Positions 7,620 through 15,679 are shown, counted from the first letter of the stretch. The stretch is DNA of 26,600 nt from Parvularculaceae bacterium UBA4496 (GCA_002388885.1 DGNI01000006.1:6732-33331); one strand, 5' to 3'. Numbers and translations are program-made. Notes: generated by a model not told the origin, from the sequence alone.

Positions 7620-8450
7620 ATGACGAAAATTGAAGACTTTGTCGCCGGCCGTACGTCGGCCGAACTTTACGAAACGTATTTAACACCCGGCTTTTTCGCC
7701 CCATGGGCCGAAGAAATGGCGGAACTCGCAGCGCCCGGCCAGAACTGCCTCGATCTCGCTTGCGGTACTGGCGCCGTCTCCCGCGGTCTGGCGGCAAAGC
7801 ATAACAATATGAACATTAAAGCCGTTGATGTCGCGCCACTCATGCTCGACGAGGCGCGCAAGCAAACCCGCTCCGATGCTGTCGAGTATCATTTAGGTTC
7901 CGCAGATGCGCTCCCTTTTGATAACGACACGTTTGACATGGCCTTCTGTCAGCAAGGGTTGCAGTTCTTTCCGGACAAGGAAAAAGCATTTGATGAAGTT
8001 CAGCGTGTCTTGAAACCGGGCGGCCGGTTTGCCGTAACCATCTGGCGGCCGGTAGAAGAAGCCAGCCCCGTCTTCGAAAGTTTTGCAAAGGCCGTGGGGC
8101 GCCATCTCGGCGAAGATCTCTTGCCCTTGGGGCCTTTTTCATTCGGCAGTGAAGAACGGTTGAGACGGCTGACCGAGGACGCAGGATTTAAGATCGAAAC
8201 GCTGGAACAACGCACATTGCCGTCGGTTTTACCGCCAGTGGAGGCTCTCGTTCTATTCGACGTCCTGTTCCTGGGAAGACCTGCGGAGGATGGATCGCTG
8301 CAGCCCGTGCTGGCGCCGGACGACCCGGCGGGCGACGCTGTCGTCGATAAGATAATCAACGACATGGAAGAAGATCTCAAATCCTACATCGGAGCCGACG
8401 GTAATCTTCATGGGCCGGCCAGTACGCATTTTATGATCGCGCGAAAATAA
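7620..8450 (+). CDS. Class I SAM-dependent methyltransferase
   Basis: A 276-residue protein with a Methyltransf_11/UbiE-type core. Motif I is LDLACGTGAVSRGLA at about 44-58 (SAM-binding Gly loop); the acidic end of strand 2 is AVDVAPLML; motif for strand 4 is DNDTFDMAFCQQGLQFF, followed by EVQRVLKPGGRFAVTIW, the standard post-core motif. The last 100 residues contain a substrate-side helical region (SEERLRRLTEDAGF). The substrate cannot be told from sequence. The ATG at 7620 is chosen over the GTG at 7617 because AGGAG (7608-7612) is seven bases upstream. It lies 33 bases after the chorismate mutase gene and is probably in the same transcript. Confidence 0.9.
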   Translation: MTKIEDFVAGRTSAELYETYLTPGFFAPWAEEMAELAAPGQNCLDLACGTGAVSRGLAAKHNNMNIKAVDVAPLMLDEARKQTRSDAVEYHLGSADALPFDNDTFDMAFCQQGLQFFPDKEKAFDEVQRVLKPGGRFAVTIWRPVEEASPVFESFAKAVGRHLGEDLLPLGPFSFGSEERLRRLTEDAGFKIETLEQRTLPSVLPPVEALVLFDVLFLGRPAEDGSLQPVLAPDDPAGDAVVDKIINDMEEDLKSYIGADGNLHGPASTHFMIARK

Positions 8451-8509
8451 GCGGCGCCCGGCTGCACAAGCAGCTACTGGCAGCGGCAATATTCAATTAA
8501 ACTTTCAAA

Positions 8510-8989
8510 ATGAGCGATTCTAACGGACGCCCCGAAATCAATCCTGCTGTCGGTGCGATGCTGCAATCTGCGCGAGACTGGCTGCTGCATGAGCATTCGC
8601 TGTTCAGGACGCTGGACCTTAAGCCTGTCTTGATAGGGCATTCGAAAGCGACTTTCTCCGTTTACCTGCCTGAAGACTTTTGCAACGCCGATGGCAAAAT
8701 TCATGGATCGCTCCTTACGCTCATCATGGATTCGATCTTTGGTCTTGCCGCTTTTACCGCCCTCGATGAGTTGAAGCCCATCGCCACAATCAACCTGCGC
8801 ACTGACTATCTGGCCGATATTGCGCCCGGGGGACGTGTCGCCTGCGCCGCCGAATGCCGCCGGCTGCGCGGCGACGTCGCTCATGTCGCTGGCGACCTCA
8901 CCGACGAGAATACCGGCGCCCTGATCGCCACCGGCTCCGGCGCCTTTATGATCGGCACGCGCGGCCCCAACAGGGAATCGCGGTTATGA
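8510..8989 (+). CDS. PaaI-type hotdog thioesterase (first of a pair)
   Basis: A 159-residue hotdog-fold protein of the PaaI/acyl-CoA thioesterase group. The family's central-helix signature is seen as DGKIHGSLLTLIMDSIFGLAA (about 61-81), with His65-Gly66 and Asp74 as the usual catalytic region; INLRTDYLADIAPGG (94-108) is the following strand that lines the substrate tunnel. Such enzymes hydrolyse acyl-CoA thioesters; the acyl group cannot be predicted. No Shine-Dalgarno sequence is visible before the ATG. Its TGA overlaps the ATG of a second hotdog gene (ATGA), so the two are almost certainly translated together and may form a heteromer. Confidence 0.85.
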   Translation: MSDSNGRPEINPAVGAMLQSARDWLLHEHSLFRTLDLKPVLIGHSKATFSVYLPEDFCNADGKIHGSLLTLIMDSIFGLAAFTALDELKPIATINLRTDYLADIAPGGRVACAAECRRLRGDVAHVAGDLTDENTGALIATGSGAFMIGTRGPNRESRL

Positions 8990-9408
8990 GCGGGCGCGCC
9001 GACATTGCCATGATCGAGGAATACGCGGCGCGTTCCCCGATTTCGAAATGGCTAGGCTTTTCAGCGCAGGAAAACGGCGCGGACGTGCTTTTTCACCTCG
9101 CCGTTGACGAACGCCATATCGGCAATGCGCTTATCCGCGCACTTCATGGCGGGGCCATTGCAGCGTTTCTGGAGTTCTCAGCCGAAGCCATGCTCCATGC
9201 GCGCCTCCATGGCGAAAGAAGGCTTTCGAGCATCAATGCCGATATTGATTACCTCACCTCCGCCCGCGCGCAGAACATGACAGCGCGCGTAAGGCTCGTT
9301 CGGGTCGGGCGGCGTATCGCTTTCGTCGAAGCTGTAGGTTGGCAGAAAGATGAAGCATCGCCGGTTGCCGCCGGAAGGTTCCGTTTCCGTATCGGCGAAG
9401 AAAAATAA
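8986..9408 (+). CDS. PaaI-type hotdog thioesterase (second of a pair)
   Basis: A 140-residue hotdog-fold protein beginning MSGRADIAMI at the ATG that overlaps the stop of the preceding hotdog gene by four bases; a longer open frame starting at 8854 is Arg-rich antisense-like filler and was not used. The signature is LIRALHGGAIAAFLEFSAEAM (about 49-69) with His54-Gly-Gly and Glu63 or Glu67 in the place where paralogs carry Asp. Strand SSINADIDYLTSARAQN follows. Role: likely acyl-CoA thioesterase or partner subunit of the first protein. A hairpin that may be a terminator begins ten bases after the TAA. Confidence 0.83.
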   Translation: MSGRADIAMIEEYAARSPISKWLGFSAQENGADVLFHLAVDERHIGNALIRALHGGAIAAFLEFSAEAMLHARLHGERRLSSINADIDYLTSARAQNMTARVRLVRVGRRIAFVEAVGWQKDEASPVAAGRFRFRIGEEK

Positions 9409-9417
9409 ATTTTACAT

Positions 9418-9439
9418 GGGGACTGGCGCCAGCCCCTTT
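9418..9439 (+). terminator. Candidate intrinsic terminator after the hotdog gene pair
   Basis: GGGG-a-CTG pairs with CAG-CCCC around a GCGC loop (seven pairs, one bulged A), preceded by an A/T-rich run and followed by only three T residues before GCATT. It lies ten bases after the stop codon of the second hotdog gene and ahead of the antiporter gene. The short T-tract makes it weak. Confidence 0.5.
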
Positions 9440-9487
9440 GCATTCCAAGTTACCTAGCCACGTAAACCTTCAGCGGACCCTAATTCC

Positions 9488-10444
9488 ATGACCATCTGGC
9501 TTTCCATCGCCGCCGGCCTCATTCTTTTAACGCTGGGCGCAGAGGCGCTCATCCGCGGTGCAGCCGGCCTAGCGCGAAGGTTTGGATTGTCCGAACTCCT
9601 CATCGGCTTGACGCTTGTCGGCTTTGGCACCTCGACGCCGGAACTGGTATCGAGCGTTCAAGCCGCGCTTTCAGGCGCGCCGGGCATCGCCATTGGCAAC
9701 GTCGTCGGATCGAACATCGCCAACATCTTGTTGATTCTCGGCCTGTCAGCAGCGATTGCGCCTATCGCAATTGAACCGAGAAGCTTTCGCCGCGACATGC
9801 CGGCGCTCATCGCGGCCACCATGTTCGTTACGGTTGTCATATTAAGCGGCGCAATCGGCCGTTTTGCCGGGGCGGGCTTCCTGATCGCGATCGCCGCGTA
9901 CATTGCCTATGCCTATTTCAGTGAGCGCGTGCGCATCAGCGCACCGGAGCCGATGCGCCATGAAGCCGAGGCCGCAGAAATCCACAGCACGCAATCGCCT
10001 CTGGTTGCAGTCATTTTATCAATTATCGGCCTTGTTCTGCTTGTCATCGGCGCGAAGATGCTGGTGACGGGCGCTATCGAAATTGCATCTTCTCTTGGCG
10101 TATCGGAAGCGGTCATCGGGCTAACCATCGTCGCCGTCGGGACTTCACTCCCGGAACTCGTGACATCTGTGATGGCGGCGTTTCGCGGCAAGAGCGACTT
10201 GGCGCTCGGCAACGTTGTCGGCTCCAACATCTATAATCTTCTCGGCATTCTCGGCGCGACGGCGCTGATCCAGCCCGTTACGGTTGCCGCTGAAATCATA
10301 AATTTCGATATCTGGGTGATGGTTGGCGCCACAGCCGCCATGGCGCTTTTCGCCTGGACACGGCGGTCGGTCGAACGCTGGGAGGGATACGTTCTCCTTC
10401 TTGCTTACACCGCTTATCTCGGGTGGCTCGCCTTTACGGTCTAG
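9488..10444 (+). CDS. CaCA-family Na+/Ca2+ antiporter (YrbG-like)
   Basis: A 318-residue inner-membrane cation/Ca2+ exchanger with about ten membrane segments and the two inverted alpha repeats of the family. Alpha-1 shows GFGTSTPELVSS (about 45-56) and GNVVGSNIANI (70-80); alpha-2 shows VAVGTSLPELVTS and GNVVGSNIYNLLG about 170 residues later. The conserved Glu of each TPELV/LPELV is the ion-binding residue in characterised members. Length matches bacterial YrbG-type proteins. The ATG has only a weak GCGGA upstream. The 3' end overlaps the 3' end of the oppositely oriented DksA/TraR-like gene by 11 bases. Confidence 0.94.
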   Translation: MTIWLSIAAGLILLTLGAEALIRGAAGLARRFGLSELLIGLTLVGFGTSTPELVSSVQAALSGAPGIAIGNVVGSNIANILLILGLSAAIAPIAIEPRSFRRDMPALIAATMFVTVVILSGAIGRFAGAGFLIAIAAYIAYAYFSERVRISAPEPMRHEAEAAEIHSTQSPLVAVILSIIGLVLLVIGAKMLVTGAIEIASSLGVSEAVIGLTIVAVGTSLPELVTSVMAAFRGKSDLALGNVVGSNIYNLLGILGATALIQPVTVAAEIINFDIWVMVGATAAMALFAWTRRSVERWEGYVLLLAYTAYLGWLAFTV

Positions 10445-10781
10445 CGCCGCCTGCACATGGAGCGCAAAGCACCGCAGTCAAGTCAATCTCAAGGCGCTTC
10501 GGCGCTATCGCTTCGCCGCATTCGGCGCACCAGCCATATTCGCGCTCATCGATGCGCTTTATCGCCGCCTCAATCTTGCGCTGCTCATGAACGCGGCGGG
10601 CTTCCTGCGCATTCGCCATCGCCTGCTGCTGCAACGCATCCTGCCGGGACAGTCGCCCCACCGATTGTTGATCGAGCTCAACTGGTTTTCGCGAGGCTTT
10701 GGCGCCGGACGACAGCGCTCTCAATTCATCCCGCCGCGCTTCGAGCTTGGCGCGATAAGCAGATAGTTCAGTATCATTCAT
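10434..10781 (-). CDS. DksA/TraR-family C4 zinc-finger protein
   Basis: A 115-residue protein with an N-terminal coiled coil (about 4-80) and a C-terminal C4 zinc finger with Cys85, Cys88, Cys106 and Cys109 (CAECGEAIAPKRLE ... CAPC). The coiled-coil carries VELDQQSVGRLSRQDALQQQ (34-53), typical of the short DksA/TraR-like proteins, which are thought to act at the RNA polymerase secondary channel; it lacks the longer N-terminal region of true DksA (about 150 residues), so the name dksA is not given. Its ATG overlaps the stop of the tandem GST-N gene by four bases. It is the last gene of the pepA operon. Confidence 0.88.
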   Translation of the reverse strand: MNDTELSAYRAKLEARRDELRALSSGAKASRKPVELDQQSVGRLSRQDALQQQAMANAQEARRVHEQRKIEAAIKRIDEREYGWCAECGEAIAPKRLEIDLTAVLCAPCAGGARP

Positions 10782-11437
10782 GAACGGTAGGCATTCCTAA
10801 GATGCCGATTTATGGCTGCAGCGCCGGTGATTTCCTGCCCGGTATTCGGATCATTGAGATGTGGCGCGATTTTTCCTTCCGGCGCTTGCGACCGCCAGAT
10901 ATATTCCAGCTCCATCTCACACAAGCGTTCCTTGACCAGCCTTGCACCTGGATGCCGCTCGGCGCCGTAAAACTCAAGCGGCTTTTCTGGCTCGCGTGAG
11001 TGCGACAAGAACGTGCCGGCGATAAGGCGGATCATGACGCCTAACGAAGAGGCCATCAAATTGACGGGGCCAAGCCAGTGAATGAAGGGGCGAATTTTTG
11101 ATCCGTAGTTCTTGCGAATATGCGCCGCTATGTCGGCGCTCTCATACATGCGGACGTTCATATTCGGATCGACAAGATAAGGGAACTGCGCTTTGCCGCC
11201 CTCTTCTTTCACCTGCGGACGAAACCGTTTCCCGGCTTTCGGACACGGCCTCACCAGAACCGTGACGCCAGCTTCCGATATCGCTTCGCGCGCAATGCGG
11301 CAGAACGGACACCCCTCGAATTCATACAGAATGATTGGCTGCTCGGTTTCAACTGGCGCAGCGGCGGCCCCGGCGCCGAGCCTTAAAGCCGACGCCATCA
11401 AAGACAGCAGCCAGTGAATCGGCGTCAGCATGGGCAT
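10778..11437 (-). CDS. Tandem thioredoxin-fold (GST N-terminal type) membrane-anchored protein
   Basis: A 219-residue protein with a glutaredoxin/GST-N domain at about 35-112: LYEFEGCPFC with the redox pair Cys43-Cys46, FPYLVD (cis-Pro loop) and YESADIAAHI, where Glu-Ser binds glutathione. A second domain at about 153-217 has the same layout but AERHPGAR replaces the CPFC. Each domain is preceded by a similar hydrophobic segment (IHWLLSLMASALRLGAG at 7-23, IHWLGPVNLMASSLG at 119-133), so the whole protein looks like a duplication of helix plus thioredoxin fold. Likely role: glutathione-dependent redox or detoxification at the membrane; substrate unknown. Two closely spaced ATGs (11437, 11431) are possible starts and neither has a good ribosome-binding site. 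Confidence 0.82.
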   Translation of the reverse strand: MPMLTPIHWLLSLMASALRLGAGAAAAPVETEQPIILYEFEGCPFCRIAREAISEAGVTVLVRPCPKAGKRFRPQVKEEGGKAQFPYLVDPNMNVRMYESADIAAHIRKNYGSKIRPFIHWLGPVNLMASSLGVMIRLIAGTFLSHSREPEKPLEFYGAERHPGARLVKERLCEMELEYIWRSQAPEGKIAPHLNDPNTGQEITGAAAINRHLRNAYRS

Positions 11438-11450
11438 TCAATCTTGCGCG

Positions 11451-11900
11451 TCACGCCTGTTTCTCCCAGCGGCCTTGCGGCGACTGTTTCCAGTAAGTCG
11501 CCTCATGCCCTGCGTCCCTCACCTCTTTCCAGAAGCGGCGCGCGTCGGTCAGCGCATCCTCGTCCCTGCCATCAAAAATCGTCACGCAACGGGTGAATTC
11601 GCCAAGCGATGGCGTCACGGCCTGCGCGCCATCAACCAGAAAAATCAGATCAGCGTTGTTGGGGACGTCATCTCCATCTGTCAGCCACACCGGCTGTTCG
11701 GAGCCGTCGCCAGCCGCGGCGTGGGGCAAAAACGACTCGTCCCGGTATGTCCATAAATACCCGTCGAGCTTTTCAACCCGTTCGCGCGACCCGGCGCGGA
11801 CCACCGCCTTCCATCCTCGCTCGAGCGTCTTTTCAAGAAGGCTAGGCAGCACGTCCTCAAGACGGCCATGTTCAAGGTGGTAAAACAGGACTTCCGTCAT
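11451..11900 (-). CDS. holC: DNA polymerase III chi subunit
   Basis: A 149-residue HolC protein, which links the clamp loader to single-strand binding protein during replication. It starts MTEVLFYHLEHGRLEDVLP, the usual beginning of the family, has the LLEKTLERGWKAVVRAGS helix, the LWTYRDESFLPHAAAGD segment that is strongly conserved in alphaproteobacterial HolC, a VWLTDGDDVPNNADLIFLVDG core and ends with WKQSPQGRWEKQA. Length is normal. Its ATG overlaps the stop of the PPOX-like gene by four bases. Being downstream of pepA matches the pepA-holC order seen in many Proteobacteria, with two extra genes between them here. Confidence 0.95.
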   Translation of the reverse strand: MTEVLFYHLEHGRLEDVLPSLLEKTLERGWKAVVRAGSRERVEKLDGYLWTYRDESFLPHAAAGDGSEQPVWLTDGDDVPNNADLIFLVDGAQAVTPSLGEFTRCVTIFDGRDEDALTDARRFWKEVRDAGHEATYWKQSPQGRWEKQA

Positions 11901-12448
11901 TTCATGGCGTCGCCGAGCACGGTATCGAACCCGTCAATGCTCGTTGCGTTTTTCGTCTTCCATCCCTCAGCAAGAACGTCCTGTCCACGCGATTGCGCAA
12001 GCTGGCGCAGCATCGGGCGCTGGCGAACCAATTCCATCTCCGGCACCGCAAAACCGCAGCTGGTCTGTACGCTTCGTACATCAGCGAAAATGATCTGGCG
12101 CGCGCCCGGAATATCCGGAAACAGGCCCTTATGCTCTTCGAATTCCGGCGTGCCATAAGGCGCTGAATATCCTGTCCCGTAAATTCGCAAAATCAGCGGC
12201 TTCTTGCCATAGCTGTTGAACATGAATGTGATGCGCCCGTCGCGTTTCAGGTGGGCGTCGGTTTCATTGCCGCTCCCGGAAAGATTGAGAAACGCCACCC
12301 GTTCAGGAGTAAGAACACGAAAGCTGTCTTCTCCTTTAGGTGATAGGTTGATGCGCCCGTCTGCGGCGGCGGTCGCCACGAAAAACATCGGTTGGCGCTC
12401 GATGAATTCAATGTGGTCGTTAGTCAGTATGTCAAAAAAATCCGCCAT
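11897..12448 (-). CDS. Pyridoxamine 5'-phosphate oxidase-like flavoprotein
   Basis: A 183-residue protein of the PPOX-like split-barrel flavin-binding superfamily. Visible family pattern: a helical start (HIEFIERQPMFFVATAA), strands GRINLSPKG and VAFLNLSGSGNETDAHL, then ITFMFNSYGKKPLILRIYG, and a C-terminal half with RQIIFADVRSVQTSCGFAVP. Members bind FMN, F420 or haem; here FMN is a guess. It is not PdxH itself, because the PLP-binding C-terminal motif of PdxH is not seen. It sits two bases after the DUF1499 gene and overlaps holC by four bases, so it belongs to the pepA operon. Confidence 0.86.
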   Translation of the reverse strand: MADFFDILTNDHIEFIERQPMFFVATAAADGRINLSPKGEDSFRVLTPERVAFLNLSGSGNETDAHLKRDGRITFMFNSYGKKPLILRIYGTGYSAPYGTPEFEEHKGLFPDIPGARQIIFADVRSVQTSCGFAVPEMELVRQRPMLRQLAQSRGQDVLAEGWKTKNATSIDGFDTVLGDAMK

Positions 12449-12450
12449 GT

Positions 12451-12885
12451 CTATTTCTCAACCATTGCCCGCAATTCTTCCACACGCTTCCGGTTGACGC
12501 CCATATCGCCATAGCCAACGCGCGAGGATGACCGCACATGAACCTGCATCTCGCCTTTGCGGAATTCTACATCGTCGACGAAGCGCATGACTTTGGAAGA
12601 AAATTCAGCGGCCATATACTCATCGCGCACATCCGTCACCACACCTCCCAAATCTTCGATTGCCTGAGGCAATTGCTCCCATGCCGCTCCCGGCAACGGA
12701 TCCACCGCATGACTATCAAGCGTGCCTTCTTCGCTGGAAACGCAATTCGGCGAAGAGGGACATGGCGCGAGCCTGCCATTGATAAGGCCCGGCGCCGTTC
12801 CCGATTGTGACTTCAGGGCGAGAAAGATAAATCCGCCTGCGCCTGTTGCCGCAAGCACGGCGACAATAATTGCAAGTATTTTCAT
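12451..12885 (-). CDS. DUF1499 family membrane-anchored protein
   Basis: A 144-residue protein with an N-terminal membrane helix or uncleaved signal (about 2-24) and a DUF1499 domain: the CPSSPNCVSS motif at 42-51 with two cysteines, DDVEFRKGEMQVHVRSSSR and a final RVGYGDMGVNRKRVEELR. These motifs are the defining signatures of the family, whose function is unknown. Two genes away from PepA stop: it begins 18 bases after pepA and ends two bases before the PPOX-like gene. Confidence 0.9.
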   Translation of the reverse strand: MKILAIIVAVLAATGAGGFIFLALKSQSGTAPGLINGRLAPCPSSPNCVSSEEGTLDSHAVDPLPGAAWEQLPQAIEDLGGVVTDVRDEYMAAEFSSKVMRFVDDVEFRKGEMQVHVRSSSRVGYGDMGVNRKRVEELRAMVEK

Positions 12886-12903
12886 CCTGCCTCGCCTTGC
12901 ATG

Positions 12904-14394
12904 TTATCCCTCGTGATTGGCGCGGACATATTCATCGAGCAAACGCACGCCAAAACCGGATCCGCCCTTAGGACAGGTCGGCTTGTCTTTCGGATTCCAA
13001 GCCATCCCGGCGATATCGAGGTGCGCCCATGAAACGCCGTCTTTTATAAACCGTCCGAGGAACGCCGCCGCCGAAGAAGAGCCCGCGCCCTTGCCGCCGA
13101 TATTCTGCATGTCGGCGATGTCAGACTTGATCATCTCGTCATGGGCCTGCGTCAGCGGCATGCGCCAAAGCTTGTCACCTGTCGCGTCGCCAGCCGCATC
13201 AAGCTGTTTTGCGAGTTTGTCGTCCTTGGTGAACATCCCGGCGAACTCATGCGCCAAAGCGATAATGATGGCTCCGGTCAATGTCGCAAGATCAATCACC
13301 GCTTTCGGCTTGTATGTCTCCTGTGTCCACCACAGGGCATCTGCAAGCACGAGGCGCCCTTCCGCGTCAGTATTCAACACTTCAATCGTCTGGCCGGACA
13401 TAGATTTCACAACATCGCCCGGTCGCTGAGCGTTGCCGTCAGGCATATTCTCAACAAGACCAATCACGCCGATCACATTGGCTTTCGCTTTTCGGCCGGC
13501 AATCGCCGCCATGGCGCCGGTTACCGTTCCGGCCCCGCCCATATCCCACTTCATATCTTCCATGTTCGGCGCCGGCTTCAGGGAAATCCCGCCCGTATCG
13601 AACGTCACGCCCTTGCCGACAAAGGCGACGGGCGCTTCGCCCTTCTTGCCTCCAAGCCATTCCATGGCCACCAGTTTCGACTCGCGAATAGAACCCTGAC
13701 CGACCCCCAGCAGAGAACCCATGCCGAGCTTTTTCATTTCAGCTTCGCCAAGCACCTTGATTTTTACGCCGAGCTTTGAAAGCGCCTGACAGCGTTTCGC
13801 AAATGAGTCCGGATAAAGAATATTTGCTGGTTCCGAAACAAGGTCGCGCGTCAGGAACACGCCATCATTGATTGCATCATAAATCGCAAAAACATCTTTT
13901 GCTTTTGTCGCCGACGTCTGCACGGAAATTTTCGTGAGAACCGGTTTATCGTCTTTTTCTTCCTTTGTGCGGTATTTATCGAAGCGGTAGGATTTCATTT
14001 TGGCGCCAATAGCGACGCGCGCGGCAAACTCGTCATTGCCAAGTTTTTTGATTGTTAACCCGGCCAGCGCAAACGCTGCGTTTTTGTCGCGTCCGGTCAG
14101 CAGGCGAGCCGCCGCATTTCCGCCGAGCGTTTCCGCATCTAGCGCCGAAAATCCTTTTGATGAACCTGCGCCGATGAGGACAATCCGGCTTATGGTAACG
14201 CCGGCCGGCGCCACAATTTCGAGAATTTTACCCTTCTTCCCTTTATACGCCGCCGCCTTGACTGCTCGTTCGAGCGCGCCGGATGTCGCCTTGTCGAGAT
14301 CTTCGTACGCTTTCGGCTTGCCGCCGTCCTCAAACATCGGAATGACAATCGCGCCGGTTTTCGGCAGCGCTGCGGCGGAAAAAGTGATTTGCAT
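12904..14394 (-). CDS. pepA: Leucyl aminopeptidase (cytosol aminopeptidase, M17)
   Basis: A 496-residue M17 dinuclear zinc aminopeptidase; E. coli PepA is 503 residues and also binds DNA. The catalytic C-terminal half has VGKGVTFDTGG (259-269) with metal/catalytic Lys261 and Asp266, KWDMGGAGTV with Asp284, and the hallmark NTDAEGRL (341-348) with Asp343 and Glu345. The Lys-rich N-terminal half is the expected regulatory domain. The start is the ATG at 14394 (MQITFSAAAL), with AGAGGAC six bases upstream; the open frame continues 21 residues further upstream but that part has no family character. First gene of the minus-strand operon and divergent from lptF, an arrangement common in Proteobacteria. 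Confidence 0.97.
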   Translation of the reverse strand: MQITFSAAALPKTGAIVIPMFEDGGKPKAYEDLDKATSGALERAVKAAAYKGKKGKILEIVAPAGVTISRIVLIGAGSSKGFSALDAETLGGNAAARLLTGRDKNAAFALAGLTIKKLGNDEFAARVAIGAKMKSYRFDKYRTKEEKDDKPVLTKISVQTSATKAKDVFAIYDAINDGVFLTRDLVSEPANILYPDSFAKRCQALSKLGVKIKVLGEAEMKKLGMGSLLGVGQGSIRESKLVAMEWLGGKKGEAPVAFVGKGVTFDTGGISLKPAPNMEDMKWDMGGAGTVTGAMAAIAGRKAKANVIGVIGLVENMPDGNAQRPGDVVKSMSGQTIEVLNTDAEGRLVLADALWWTQETYKPKAVIDLATLTGAIIIALAHEFAGMFTKDDKLAKQLDAAGDATGDKLWRMPLTQAHDEMIKSDIADMQNIGGKGAGSSSAAAFLGRFIKDGVSWAHLDIAGMAWNPKDKPTCPKGGSGFGVRLLDEYVRANHEG

Positions 14395-14427
14395 GAATGT
14401 CCTCTTTTTCGTTTCTTTCCTGGGGAG

Positions 14428-14457
14428 TTTATCGTTCAAGAACACGCCTGAATTCAA
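14428..14457 (-). promoter_or_regulatory. Candidate promoter for the pepA operon
   Basis: On the minus strand, TTGAAT (14452-14457) and GATAAA (14428-14433) are separated by 18 bases, giving a start near 14421 and a leader of about 27 bases that contains the AGAGGAC ribosome-binding site. Matches to the sigma-70 consensus are moderate (four of six each). Confidence 0.4.
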
Positions 14458-14566
14458 GCGTATTGATAACGCTTTTGGTGGGAGCGAGGTTTGTGCTAGT
14501 CCGGAACCGGTTTCAAGAGCGTCACTCTAGCGGCGGCGCGCCATAAGGGAAGAGCCTACGGCCCTC

Positions 14567-15679
14567 GTGAACAGCCTTGACAAATATCTGCTGCGTCAGT
14601 GTGTAACGCCGCTTCTGATGATCCTGGCGGTCACAACCGCCATCGTCTGGATGACGCAAAGCCTGCAGCGGATCGAGATTATCGTCGAATACGGGCAAGG
14701 GTTTTGGACCTTCCTGTACCTTAGCCTGCTCATCATTCCGAGCCTTCTGGCCGTCATCATTCCGTTCGCCCTCTTCGGCGCCATCGTTTATGCACTCTAC
14801 AGGCTTCACTCCGACAGCGAGATTGCTGTGATGTTCGCTGCAGGGGTCAGCAGCTGGAGGCTGTCAGCGCCATTACTGCTCATTACTTTCGTTGCCGGTG
14901 TTGCAACATTTTATATCAATGCTGACCTGATGCCGCGCAGCTATCGCGTATTAAAAGCGAATGTCGCAGAGATACGCGCCGATTTTGCGAACTCTCTCAT
15001 CAGAAGCGGCGAGTTTGTGAGTGTCTCGAATGGGCTCACGGTCTATGTCGATGAAACGCGCGGCGAAGGCCAGTATGTCGGGCTCCTGATCAACGATTAT
15101 CGAAACCGTGAAAATCGTGAAACCTACATGGCGCAACGCGCCGTCCTTCAGGATAGCGATGCGGGCACAATGCTGCTTTTGAAAAACGGCAATGTCCAGC
15201 GCGAGGCGGGGTATTCCGGTAAAATCGATATCATCCGTTTTGAGGACTGGGCCATCAATCTCGCAGCCTTCGGCGAAGGACCTGGCGAACTGCAGCTTGA
15301 AATGACCGAACGTTATCTTGGTGAGCTTCTCAAGCCAGATATGTCAAAACCTTATGATCGCGCCTATGCGAGTGAGCTTATTGCTGAAGGTCATGCGCGG
15401 CTGGCGGCGCCGTTTTACACCGTCGCCTATGCACTTGTTGGACTCTACGCGCTTATTGGCGGCGCTTATACCCGACGTAGCTACTTTCTCCGCGTCGCCA
15501 TGGCGAGCGCATTGATTTTTGGTTTGCGTGTCAGCGGATACGTATTGCAGGACATCGCGAGCGCGACGGGTATGATGTGGCTTGTTTATATGCCGCCCGT
15601 TATCGCCGCTCTCGCATTCAGTTGTCTGCTTTACGCGCCCAGGCAGGCGCGGGCGCTACTTCCGGGCGGAGCAATCTGA
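14567..15679 (+). CDS. lptF: LPS export permease LptF
   Basis: A 370-residue inner-membrane subunit of the LptB2FG transporter that extracts lipopolysaccharide from the inner membrane. It has the family's N-terminal start (MNSLDKYLLRQCVTPLLM), six membrane segments arranged as three, a periplasmic beta-jellyroll (about 125-260) and three more near the C-terminus. The segment AALYRLHSDSEIAVMFAAG (about 76-95, with YRLHSDSEI) is the conserved LptB-coupling helix of LptF/LptG. The start is a GTG at 14567; AAGGGAAGAG lies upstream at slightly long spacing. The stop overlaps the lptG start as TGATG, with the A shared. First gene of the envelope operon. Confidence 0.95.
   Translation: MNSLDKYLLRQCVTPLLMILAVTTAIVWMTQSLQRIEIIVEYGQGFWTFLYLSLLIIPSLLAVIIPFALFGAIVYALYRLHSDSEIAVMFAAGVSSWRLSAPLLLITFVAGVATFYINADLMPRSYRVLKANVAEIRADFANSLIRSGEFVSVSNGLTVYVDETRGEGQYVGLLINDYRNRENRETYMAQRAVLQDSDAGTMLLLKNGNVQREAGYSGKIDIIRFEDWAINLAAFGEGPGELQLEMTERYLGELLKPDMSKPYDRAYASELIAEGHARLAAPFYTVAYALVGLYALIGGAYTRRSYFLRVAMASALIFGLRVSGYVLQDIASATGMMWLVYMPPVIAALAFSCLLYAPRQARALLPGGAI

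Noticed and set aside
8460..8475. GCTGC-acaa-GCAGC hairpin between the methyltransferase and hotdog genes, considered as a terminator
   Set aside because: Only five strong pairs and no T-run follow it, so termination is not supported.
13141..13779. A 212-codon plus-strand open frame inside pepA
   Set aside because: It is antisense to the conserved M17 catalytic region and shows no recognisable domain or ribosome-binding site.
14395..14457. 21-residue N-terminal extension of PepA
   Set aside because: The ATG at 14394 has a good ribosome-binding site and gives the normal family start; the extension overlaps the likely promoter.
15577..15678. 34-residue N-terminal extension of LptG
   Set aside because: It is the out-of-frame shadow of the lptF C-terminus; the TGATG overlap marks the true start.
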